Positions 6,986 through 13,698 of a stretch of 17,248 nt of DNA are shown piece after piece (positions within the stretch are counted from its first letter, which is position 1; each line of letters opens with the position of its first letter). The notes under the pieces are model-generated. The model saw nothing but the letters and a program-made list of their open reading frames with translations. It searched no databases and was not told where the DNA came from. The stretch is from assembly GCA_001805005.1 (NCBI GenBank), contig MHDO01000078.1:1-17248 (forward strand), given 5' to 3'. Position numbers and translations under genes: made by a program. This stretch comes from Nitrospinae bacterium RIFCSPLOWO2_12_39_16 (GTDB lineage: Bacteria; Nitrospinota; Nitrospinia; UBA9942).

Positions 6986-7537
6986 ATGGATTTAAAGGAA
7001 AAGGGAAGGGTGTGGTTATCATTGGGAATATATACACTTCTCATGTTGGTAACCCGCCCCATCATGCCGTTACTCCTGAAAATTTATTATGAAAATTTAT
7101 CTTTCCCTCTCAGCTCAGTCTGTTATATAATTTCAATAATTGTATTCTTTACGATTATCGGCTATCTGGCATTTGTCAGAAAAGAATGCAGAGCCTCTGT
7201 TTATGGGTGGTTTTTTGTCTTATCATCTATTTATGCCTTATTAATTTTCAGGCAGAAACTTCCGGCAGAAAAGTTTCATTTTTTTGAATATGGACTCTTC
7301 AGCTATTTTTCACACAATGCAGTTAAAGAGAATGATATTATTGCAAGGCTGTTAAAATTTAAAAACAGCTATGTAATAGCATTTATTTTTATTTTAGTTA
7401 TATCATTAATAGATGAATTTATTCAGTATTTCCTCCCAAACAGGGTAGGGGATTTAAGGGATGTTTTTTTAAATATAATCTCAGGTATTTTAGGTTTGAT
7501 GGTAATAGGATTGGTTTTGAGGAGACACGAGGGATGA
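6986..7537 (+). CDS. VanZ-family membrane protein
   Basis: A 183-residue, largely hydrophobic protein with about five membrane segments (near residues 9-28, 43-63, 71-88, 128-148 and 160-178). The family signature is clear: His98 and Glu101 in HFFEYG, then Asp143-Glu144-x-x-Gln147, followed by Pro-x-Arg153, Asp156, Asp159 and Asn163-x-x-x-Gly (pattern DE..Q...P.R.gdl.D...N..G). VanZ itself gives low-level teicoplanin resistance; most homologues, like this one, are chromosomal proteins of unknown function, so antibiotic resistance should not be inferred. The stop overlaps the dacB start by ATGA, so the two are probably translationally coupled. That fits a shared envelope role. The start at 6986 has no Shine-Dalgarno sequence, and a slightly different start is possible. 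Confidence 0.85.
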   Translation: MDLKEKGRVWLSLGIYTLLMLVTRPIMPLLLKIYYENLSFPLSSVCYIISIIVFFTIIGYLAFVRKECRASVYGWFFVLSSIYALLIFRQKLPAEKFHFFEYGLFSYFSHNAVKENDIIARLLKFKNSYVIAFIFILVISLIDEFIQYFLPNRVGDLRDVFLNIISGILGLMVIGLVLRRHEG

Positions 7538-9048
7538 AAGAAATTAAAAATCAAACATCAAAAATTAAAATTCTGGAATTCCTTATTTTTTATTTTTTAT
7601 TTTTTATTTTTGATATATTCTTTATTTCCGCTCCTGTATTCCCTTCTCAACCATTAAATTGGTCAATTGGCAAAAAAATAGATAACATAATACAGAACAG
7701 ATGTCTGAGTGATGCAAAAGTAGGGATAAAGATTGTGTCCCTAAAAACAGGGGAGACTGTTTATGAGAGAAACAGTGATGAACTCCTCATTCCTGCATCC
7801 AATGTTAAGCTGATAACAAGTGCGGCTGCCCTTTCACGACTTAAACCAAATTATAAATTTAGGACAACTGTAGCTTATGACGGGGCTATTGACGGCAATA
7901 TCCTCAATGGCAATTTATATATTAAGGGATATGGCGACCCAAAATTGGTAACAGAAGAATTATTGCTGATAGTAAGGGAAATCAGAAATTCAGGCATAGA
8001 TGAAATTTCAGGCGATATTATTGCAGATGAAAGTTTTTTTGACAGCGAGAGGACAGGTAATGGCTGGAATCTAAGTGATGACAACTCACGGGCATATAAT
8101 GCGAGGATAGGCGCCCTTTCATTAAACTTTAATACCATTACAGTCTATGTGGACTCGGCTGAAAGCCACAGGGATAAGCCAAAGGTAATTACAAACCCGC
8201 CTACAAATTTTGTGGAGGTTATAAACAATGCAGTCACAAACAGAAGAAGGGTTGGGACTACCATTACTGTTGACAGAATTGAAGACGGCGGAGGAGATAA
8301 GATTATTGTAAGAGGAGAGGTAACCACGGGAAAGAAGAGAATGCACTATTATCGCAACATATCAAATCCTCCATTATACACAGCAACAGTATTTAAAGAG
8401 TTTCTTGAAAGGGAGGGGATTGTCATTAAGGGAAATATCAGGACAGGGATACAACCAGAAGGGATAGAGGAATTGCTCGGCCATGAGTCTGTCCCACTTT
8501 CCATTATTGTCCGCGACCTGAATAAGATAAGTAACAACTTTATAGCAGAGCAGATACTTAAAACAATGGGAGCTGAAATTAAAGGTGCACCGGGGACTAC
8601 TGAAAAAGGTCTGGAGGTGGTGGAGGAATATCTCGGTGAGATTGGCATACAAAAGGAGACATATAAAATAGCTGACGGTTCAGGGCTTTCAAGATTCAAC
8701 CGTCTTACCCCGTCTCAGATTATTAAGGTTCTCGAGTCCATGTATAATGATTTCAGATTTCAGTCTGAGTATATCGCCTCTTTAAGTGTGATGGGTGTTG
8801 ACGGCTCTCTCAAAGAGAGGATGAATAACTCGGAATCTCAGGAGATGGTAAGGGGCAAGACAGGAACATTAGACGGTGTGAGTGCCATTTCAGGATATGC
8901 TGCATGTGTTAAATGCAATCCCTGTGAAAATTGCAGTCTAAACAGAGGAGAGATATTTGCATTCTCTATAATAATGAATGACTTTAGATGTAATGCTGGT
9001 ATGGTATGGGATATACAAAATCAAATTATATCTGCATTAACACAATAA
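7534..9048 (+). CDS. dacB: D-alanyl-D-alanine carboxypeptidase/endopeptidase, PBP4 (DacB) type
   Basis: A 504-residue class C penicillin-binding protein (peptidase family S13) that trims or cleaves peptidoglycan cross-links in the periplasm. All three active-site motifs are present: Ser89-Asn-Val-Lys92 (nucleophile and base), Ser333-Asn-Asn335 and Lys442-Thr-Gly444. The long interval between the first and second motifs matches the extra domains of PBP4. Residues 1-12 are basic, and 13-36 form a very hydrophobic Phe/Ile/Leu core ending near APVFPSQ, a probable signal peptide. The ATG overlaps the vanZ stop, and GAGGAG lies 9 nt upstream. Two oddities: the signal-peptide core is encoded by four perfect 7-bp repeats (7584-7611), and residues 458-467 form a CxxCxxCxxC cluster inside the last beta region of the transpeptidase fold, which I do not know from ordinary DacB. 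Confidence 0.93.
   Translation: MKEIKNQTSKIKILEFLIFYFLFFIFDIFFISAPVFPSQPLNWSIGKKIDNIIQNRCLSDAKVGIKIVSLKTGETVYERNSDELLIPASNVKLITSAAALSRLKPNYKFRTTVAYDGAIDGNILNGNLYIKGYGDPKLVTEELLLIVREIRNSGIDEISGDIIADESFFDSERTGNGWNLSDDNSRAYNARIGALSLNFNTITVYVDSAESHRDKPKVITNPPTNFVEVINNAVTNRRRVGTTITVDRIEDGGGDKIIVRGEVTTGKKRMHYYRNISNPPLYTATVFKEFLEREGIVIKGNIRTGIQPEGIEELLGHESVPLSIIVRDLNKISNNFIAEQILKTMGAEIKGAPGTTEKGLEVVEEYLGEIGIQKETYKIADGSGLSRFNRLTPSQIIKVLESMYNDFRFQSEYIASLSVMGVDGSLKERMNNSESQEMVRGKTGTLDGVSAISGYAACVKCNPCENCSLNRGEIFAFSIIMNDFRCNAGMVWDIQNQIISALTQ
7546..7611. repeat. Heptanucleotide inverted element inside the start of dacB
   Basis: The right arm is four perfect, uninterrupted copies of TATTTTT (7584-7611). 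The left arm (7546-7573) is four 7-nt units close to AAAAATC or AAAAATT, the inverted form, and the arms meet at a CTGGAATTCC core. The element lies wholly in the dacB reading frame, covering roughly codons 5-26. Because 7 is not a multiple of 3, loss or gain of one unit would shift the frame of dacB. Confidence 0.75.
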
Positions 9049-9117
9049 GTTTATAAAGTTTACAGTAGAAAGTTCATAAAGTTTCTGAACTTTGTGACTT
9101 GATAACCTTATGAACTT
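9047..9117. repeat. Inverted element filling the dacB-recJ gap and supplying the recJ start
   Basis: The left half has four AAGTT cores (starting 9047, 9056, 9070 and 9079). The right half has AACTT at 9088, GACTT at 9096 and AACTT at 9113. AAGTTCATAA (9070-9079) is an exact inverted copy of TTATGAACTT (9108-9117). An inner stem AAAGTT/AACTTT (9078-9083 with 9088-9093) closes on a 4-nt loop. The element begins on the dacB stop codon, and its right arm contains the recJ ATG (9110-9112). The recJ initiation region would be paired in the mRNA. Confidence 0.75.
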
Positions 9118-10846
9118 GATAAAAAACAGGTGGAATTTTATTAAGCCTAATTTGGAATTGCAGAAGTCTTTTTCAAAAGGACTCGGCATCTCTCCTATCA
9201 CAGCACAGCTTCTCATCAACAGAGGGATTGATAATCTTGACAGTGCAGGTAATTTTATCAATTCCACACTGAACAGCTTTCATGACCCATATCAGATGAA
9301 GGATATGGATAAGGCTGTCCAAAGAATCATCCATTCTATAAAATCAAAGGAAAAAATATTTATATACGGTGATTATGATGTTGACGGCATTACTGCTACA
9401 TCTCTTTTAATACTATTTTTCAGAGAGATGAATGTGGATGCCTCTTACTACATCCCTAAAAGGGCAGGGGAGGGTTATGGGCTTAACTTAAATGCCATAA
9501 GCTGGATAAAAGAGCAGGGGGGGAAACTGATTATAACTGTTGACTGCGGAATAACAGCAGTTAAAGAGGGAAAGGCATTAAAAGAGATGGGGCTTGATCT
9601 GATTATTACCGACCATCATCAGCTGTCAGGCAATCTGCCTGAGGCAGTTGCTATTCTTCACCCCGGACAAAAGGATTGCAAATACCCATTTAAATCACTG
9701 GCTGGTGTTGGGATAGTATTCAAGCTTATCAAATCTCTCCGCAGTGCTTTTAAGGAAATGGGGATGCCTCAGGAAAAAATTCCAAATCTCAAGAAACACC
9801 TTGATCTGGTTTCACTCGGGACAATAGCGGATATAGCACCTCTGCTGGGAGAGAATCATATAATTGCAAAATATGGATTGAAGGAAATCGGCAAGACAAG
9901 CAAGGCAGGATTAAAGGCATTGAAGACCATCGTAGGTATAAATGGGAGAGAGATTACTGTAACGGATGTAGGATTTCTCATTGGGCCAAGAATTAATGCG
10001 GCAGGAAGGCTTGGAGCTGCAGATGCTGCTGTTAGGCTTTTAACTACAAACAATGAGGATGAGGCTTTTGAGATAGCAAGACATCTGGATTCTGAGAATA
10101 GAAGGAGACAGCTTATACAGGATGATATTCTAAGAGAGGTCAGAGCTATGATTGAGAGTCAGTGTCATGTGGAAAATAACAGGGCAATTATCCTCTCATC
10201 TTCAAATTGGCATCTTGGCGTTATAGGCATTGTGGCATCAAAGATTGTAGAGGAATACAATAAACCGACAATTTTAATATCAGTTGATGGGGAATATGGC
10301 AAAGGCTCGGCAAGAGGAATTCCATCTTTTCATTTGTATGAGAGTTTACAGAAGTGTGAGGATTTTCTTGTTGATTTTGGCGGACATAAATATGCGGCAG
10401 GACTGACCATAAAAAGCGAGATGATAGATAAGTTTAAGGATTATTTTCAAACGGTAGCAGCAGAGGTCTTAAATAAAGATGACTGTATTTCCCAGATTGA
10501 CATAGATGCAAGTATTGAATTGGCAGAATTAGATTATTCCTTAACGAAGGAGATAAACAGGATAGGTCCATTTGGGCAGTCAAATCCACCGCCTCTGTTT
10601 TGTTCAAGAAGCGTTGAAATTGCAGGGGAGCCAGTGGTTATCGGAAAAAATAATGGACACATAAGAATGGATGTGGATGATGGCTCGGAGATAATGGAGG
10701 TAGTAGGTTTCAATTTCTCCTACCTGATTAATGAGATAAATTCTGATGACAGTTATGATATTGTTTATACGCCAATAATAAATAGATGGAAAGGGAATGA
10801 GAGGGTTCAACTAAAATTGGTGGATATAAGAAAAGCGGATATATGA
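9110..10846 (+). CDS. recJ: Single-stranded-DNA-specific exonuclease RecJ
   Basis: A 578-residue DHH/DHHA1 phosphoesterase, the usual length for bacterial RecJ, which degrades single-stranded DNA 5' to 3' in recombination and mismatch or base-excision repair. Metal-binding motifs in order: YGDYDVDG (86-93, Asp88, Asp90, Asp92), TVDCG (143-147, Asp145), TDHH (167-170), LGTIADIAPL (236-245, Asp241), GPRINAAGR (292-300) and the DHHA1 motif GGHKYAAG (424-431). A nucleic-acid-binding domain follows to the C-terminus. All key residues are intact. The start is taken at 9110 because it gives the usual short N-terminus ending in a Trp near residue 8. This ATG lies in the right arm of an inverted repeat and has no Shine-Dalgarno sequence. 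The stop overlaps the next gene by ATGA. Confidence 0.97.
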   Translation: MNLIKNRWNFIKPNLELQKSFSKGLGISPITAQLLINRGIDNLDSAGNFINSTLNSFHDPYQMKDMDKAVQRIIHSIKSKEKIFIYGDYDVDGITATSLLILFFREMNVDASYYIPKRAGEGYGLNLNAISWIKEQGGKLIITVDCGITAVKEGKALKEMGLDLIITDHHQLSGNLPEAVAILHPGQKDCKYPFKSLAGVGIVFKLIKSLRSAFKEMGMPQEKIPNLKKHLDLVSLGTIADIAPLLGENHIIAKYGLKEIGKTSKAGLKALKTIVGINGREITVTDVGFLIGPRINAAGRLGAADAAVRLLTTNNEDEAFEIARHLDSENRRRQLIQDDILREVRAMIESQCHVENNRAIILSSSNWHLGVIGIVASKIVEEYNKPTILISVDGEYGKGSARGIPSFHLYESLQKCEDFLVDFGGHKYAAGLTIKSEMIDKFKDYFQTVAAEVLNKDDCISQIDIDASIELAELDYSLTKEINRIGPFGQSNPPPLFCSRSVEIAGEPVVIGKNNGHIRMDVDDGSEIMEVVGFNFSYLINEINSDDSYDIVYTPIINRWKGNERVQLKLVDIRKADI

Positions 10847-12225
10847 AATATGATGTGATAATTGTTGGTGCTGGACCATCAGGAATCTTTGCGGCATTAG
10901 AACTAATCAAGAAGAATAGGATAAAAATTCTTTTATTGGAAAAGGGGAGGGGACTTGAGGATAGAATAAATCTACTTAAAAACAAGAAAGGGGAATTAAA
11001 TAAAACATCTCCCACCGTATCGGGCTGGGGAGGTGCAGGGGCATTTAGTGACGGGAAACTGAATCTATCAGGTGAAGTTGGAGGATTCCTAAACAATTAT
11101 TTAAGTGAAAAGGATTTGACAGATTTAATTGATTATGTTGATAAATGTTATGTGCAGCATGGCGCCCCTAAAAAAATCTATGGGGCTGATAATACAGTTG
11201 AGATTGAAAAACTTAAGTCAAAGGCATCTCAGAATAATCTTAAGCTCATACCTACAAGGATAAGACATATCGGAACAGACAGATGCCCTGAGGTCTTGCA
11301 AAAATTTAAAAATAGCCTTGAAGGCAGGGTAGATATACAATTTAACAAAAGGGTAGAATCTATTATTTTAGACGGTTCAAAAGCAAATGGAGTTAGAACA
11401 GACGACGGCAAAGAATTTCTATCAGATTTTGTTATATTGTCACCCGGGAGGGGAGGGGCAGAATGGCTTGAGAGGGAGTATCGCAGACTCGGACTGACCC
11501 CACTGACAAACCCTGTTGATATAGGGGTCAGAGTGGAATTACCAGCGTCAACTTTATCTTTCGTAACAGATATAATTTATGAACCAAAACTCATTTACTA
11601 CTCAAAACAATTTGATGACCAGATAAGAACATTCTGTGTGAATCCTTATGGAGAGGTATTTCAGGAATCTGCTGAGGAAATATTTACAGTGAATGGGCAC
11701 AGCTATACTAATAAGAGGAGTGAAAATACAAATTTCGCCCTCCTTGTAAGCACATTGTTTACAAAGCCGTTTAATGAGCCAATATCTTATGGCAAATATA
11801 TAGCAAGGTTGGCAAATTTCCTGGGTGAAGGGGTTATTGTCCAACGTCTCGGCGACCTAGTAAAGGGTAGGAGGTCAACACCTGAGAGGATAGAGAAGGG
11901 GATAACAGTCCCAACCCTTAAAACTGCTACACCCGGAGATCTTAGTTTTGTCCTGCCATACAGATTTTTGGCAAATATTCTTGAGATGCTGGAGTCAATG
12001 GATAGATTTGCACCAGGGGTCTATTCTGAGCATACACTTCTTTACGGTATAGAGGTAAAATTTTATTCCCTTAAGTTGAAATTGACAAGATCTCTTGAGA
12101 CTGAGATACCTAATCTCTTTGCCATTGGTGATGGTGCCGGGGTCAGCAGGGGATTGATTCAGGCATCTGTATCAGGTATTATAGCAGCAAGAGAGCTTTT
12201 AAAGAGATTGAAGATTGACGATTGA
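10843..12225 (+). CDS. FAD-dependent dehydrogenase, COG2509 type, function unknown
   Basis: A 460-residue Rossmann flavoprotein. The N-terminal dinucleotide motif VGAGPSG (8-14) begins the FAD-binding fold. GWGGAGAFSDGKLN, about residues 62-75, is characteristic of the uncharacterised COG2509 family. The C-terminal AIGDGAGVSRG segment (about 426-436) is the second FAD contact, followed by a helix typical of these enzymes. No substrate is known for the family, and I do not assign one. The start overlaps the recJ stop (ATGA), so it is translationally coupled to recJ. The last residues, LKIDD, and the TGA stop are encoded by a run of GATTGAA-type 7-mers belonging to an inverted repeat. The C-terminus has probably been extended or replaced by that element. 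Confidence 0.85.
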   Translation: MKYDVIIVGAGPSGIFAALELIKKNRIKILLLEKGRGLEDRINLLKNKKGELNKTSPTVSGWGGAGAFSDGKLNLSGEVGGFLNNYLSEKDLTDLIDYVDKCYVQHGAPKKIYGADNTVEIEKLKSKASQNNLKLIPTRIRHIGTDRCPEVLQKFKNSLEGRVDIQFNKRVESIILDGSKANGVRTDDGKEFLSDFVILSPGRGGAEWLEREYRRLGLTPLTNPVDIGVRVELPASTLSFVTDIIYEPKLIYYSKQFDDQIRTFCVNPYGEVFQESAEEIFTVNGHSYTNKRSENTNFALLVSTLFTKPFNEPISYGKYIARLANFLGEGVIVQRLGDLVKGRRSTPERIEKGITVPTLKTATPGDLSFVLPYRFLANILEMLESMDRFAPGVYSEHTLLYGIEVKFYSLKLKLTRSLETEIPNLFAIGDGAGVSRGLIQASVSGIIAARELLKRLKIDD

Positions 12226-12285
12226 AGATTGATGATTTAAAAAAATCTCCTTAAATCTTCAATATTCAATATTAAATAGTCAATA
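12206..12285. repeat. Heptanucleotide inverted element, five modules per arm
   Basis: The left arm (12206-12240) is five contiguous 7-mers: four of the form GATTGAN, then GATTTAA. The right arm (12251-12285) is five contiguous 7-mers of the inverted form: TTAAATC, two of TTCAATA, TTAAATA and GTCAATA. A 10-nt centre separates GATTTAA from its exact inverse TTAAATC. The left arm overlaps the last 20 bases of the FAD dehydrogenase gene including its stop. The right arm ends 9 bp before the pcm ATG. It thus occupies nearly all of the 69-bp gap. Confidence 0.85.
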
Positions 12286-12294
12286 ATATATGGT

Positions 12295-12936
12295 ATGGAT
12301 TATGAAAGTGAAAGGAAGATAATGGTAGCAGAACAGCTTATTGTCAGGGGAATTAAGGACAGGAGAGTTCTTGATGCAATGGGAAAGGTTCCAAGACACC
12401 TCTTTGTAGAAGAGGCTTTAAGAAGCAGGGCTTATGGAGATTATCCGCTTCCGATAGGCGAGAAGCAGACTATCTCTCAGCCTTATATGGTAGCCCTGAT
12501 GACAGAGAGTCTGGAGCTGAAGGGAAATGAAAAGGTTCTTGAAATAGGAACAGGGTCAGGCTATCAATCAGCAGTCCTTGCAGAATTATGTGACAAGGTC
12601 TATTCCGTTGAAAGGATTAAATCCCTTGCAGTAAGAGCGAGGAAGCAGCTTGACCTCTTAGGCTATATGAATGTAGCCATAAAGATATTTGACGGCACAT
12701 ACGGATGGCTTGAATATGCCCCTTATGATGCAATAATTGTAACTGCAGGTGCCCCTGACATCCCAAAAATTATTGTTGACCAGCTATCAGTCGGAGGGAG
12801 AATGGTGATACCTATAGGTGACGAATTTTCCCAGACACTTGTAAAAGTAGAAAAGAAAAGGGATAGAATAACAACAACAAATATCTGCGGCTGTGTCTTT
12901 GTAAAATTGGTTGGCAACCACGGGTGGAAAGAATAA
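12295..12936 (+). CDS. pcm: Protein-L-isoaspartate O-methyltransferase
   Basis: A 213-residue protein of normal Pcm length that uses S-adenosylmethionine to methylate abnormal L-isoaspartyl residues and begin their repair. Visible motifs are the N-terminal helix with MVAEQLIVRGI (10-20), the conserved VPRHLFV segment (32-38), ISQPYM (60-65, active-site region) and SAM motif I VLEIGTGSGYQ (81-91). IIVTAGAPDIP follows near residues 145-156, and the C-terminal part ends close to the family end. The start at 12295 gives the normal N-terminus. It lies just outside the right arm of an inverted repeat and has no Shine-Dalgarno sequence. It is the last gene of the plus-strand run and converges with tlyA across 21 bp with no clear terminator. 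Confidence 0.96.
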   Translation: MDYESERKIMVAEQLIVRGIKDRRVLDAMGKVPRHLFVEEALRSRAYGDYPLPIGEKQTISQPYMVALMTESLELKGNEKVLEIGTGSGYQSAVLAELCDKVYSVERIKSLAVRARKQLDLLGYMNVAIKIFDGTYGWLEYAPYDAIIVTAGAPDIPKIIVDQLSVGGRMVIPIGDEFSQTLVKVEKKRDRITTTNICGCVFVKLVGNHGWKE

Positions 12937-12957
12937 AAATCTAAAAAGCATAAAAAA

Positions 12958-13698
12958 TTAGCTTATCTCATTAAGTATATATATAAGAAACTCTACATTC
13001 CCCTTTTGTCCGGTAATTGGTGATTTTGTTATATTTAAAACCTTAATGCCCAAATCAGTTGCAAATGATTTTATCTCAGAAATTACCTTCTCATGTTTTT
13101 CTTTTTCCCTTACTATTCCGCCTTTTCCAACTTCGCTCTTTCCGACTTCAAATTGTGGTTTTATGAGTGCAATTATTTCACCATTTTCTTTAAGCAGTTT
13201 TTTAACAACCGGAAGGACTAATTTTAGGGATATGAAGGAGACATCTATTGCGGCTATATCAACAGGCTCACCTATATCAGATGGTTTTATATATCGTATA
13301 TTCTTTCTCTCTATTACTGCTACCCTTGGGTTATTTCTCAGCTTCCATGCAAGTTGTCCATACCCAACATCAATTGCATATACCTTTTTTACCCCGTATT
13401 GAAGGAGGCAGTCTGTAAATCCCCCTGTTGATGCACCGACATCTATTGCAATCTTATTTTTTACATTGATATTAAATTCTTTTATTGCCTTTTCAAGTTT
13501 TAAGCCGCCGCGGCTAACAAAGGGTATATCTTTGCCTGTAAGTTCTATTTCTGCATCTTCATCTATTAATGTGCCAGCCTTATTGACAGGACTACCATTG
13601 ACTCTTACATCTCCTGATAGTATAAGAGCCTTTGCCCTCTCACGGCTCTGAATTATACCTTTCTCTACAAGGAGATTATCCAACCGCCTTTTTGGCAT
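12958..13698 (-). CDS. tlyA: TlyA-family rRNA 2'-O-methyltransferase (S4 + FtsJ domains)
   Basis: A 246-residue protein with an N-terminal S4 RNA-binding domain (about 3-60, RLDNLLVEKG and SRERAKALI) followed by an FtsJ-like SAM methyltransferase domain. SAM motif I is DVGASTGGF (86-94). The catalytic Lys-Asp-Lys-Glu tetrad of the family can be placed at Lys67 (SRGGLKL), Asp152 (DVSF), Lys180 (LIKPQFE) and Glu236 (GNVEF). Characterised members methylate ribosomal RNA cytidines; the older name hemolysin is misleading. The ATG at 13698 lies 23 bp inside the 3' end of dxs, so it is probably translated from the dxs message by coupling. The dxs-tlyA order is common in Gram-negative genomes. Confidence 0.94.
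   Translation of the reverse strand: MPKRRLDNLLVEKGIIQSRERAKALILSGDVRVNGSPVNKAGTLIDEDAEIELTGKDIPFVSRGGLKLEKAIKEFNINVKNKIAIDVGASTGGFTDCLLQYGVKKVYAIDVGYGQLAWKLRNNPRVAVIERKNIRYIKPSDIGEPVDIAAIDVSFISLKLVLPVVKKLLKENGEIIALIKPQFEVGKSEVGKGGIVREKEKHEKVISEIKSFATDLGIKVLNITKSPITGQKGNVEFLIYILNEIS

Noticed and set aside
6986..7537. Glycopeptide resistance gene
   Set aside because: The protein has the VanZ fold signature, but there are no vanHAX or regulatory van genes. VanZ-like proteins are widespread with no link to resistance.
7546..12285. CRISPR array or insertion-sequence/MITE explanation for the module repeats
   Set aside because: Units are only 7-10 nt, contiguous without spacers and arranged as mirrored arms, with no cas genes nearby. 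There is no transposase, no common terminal sequence between elements and no clear target duplication.
12937..12957. Bidirectional terminator between convergent pcm and tlyA
   Set aside because: The 21-bp gap is A-rich but has no stem able to form a terminator hairpin.
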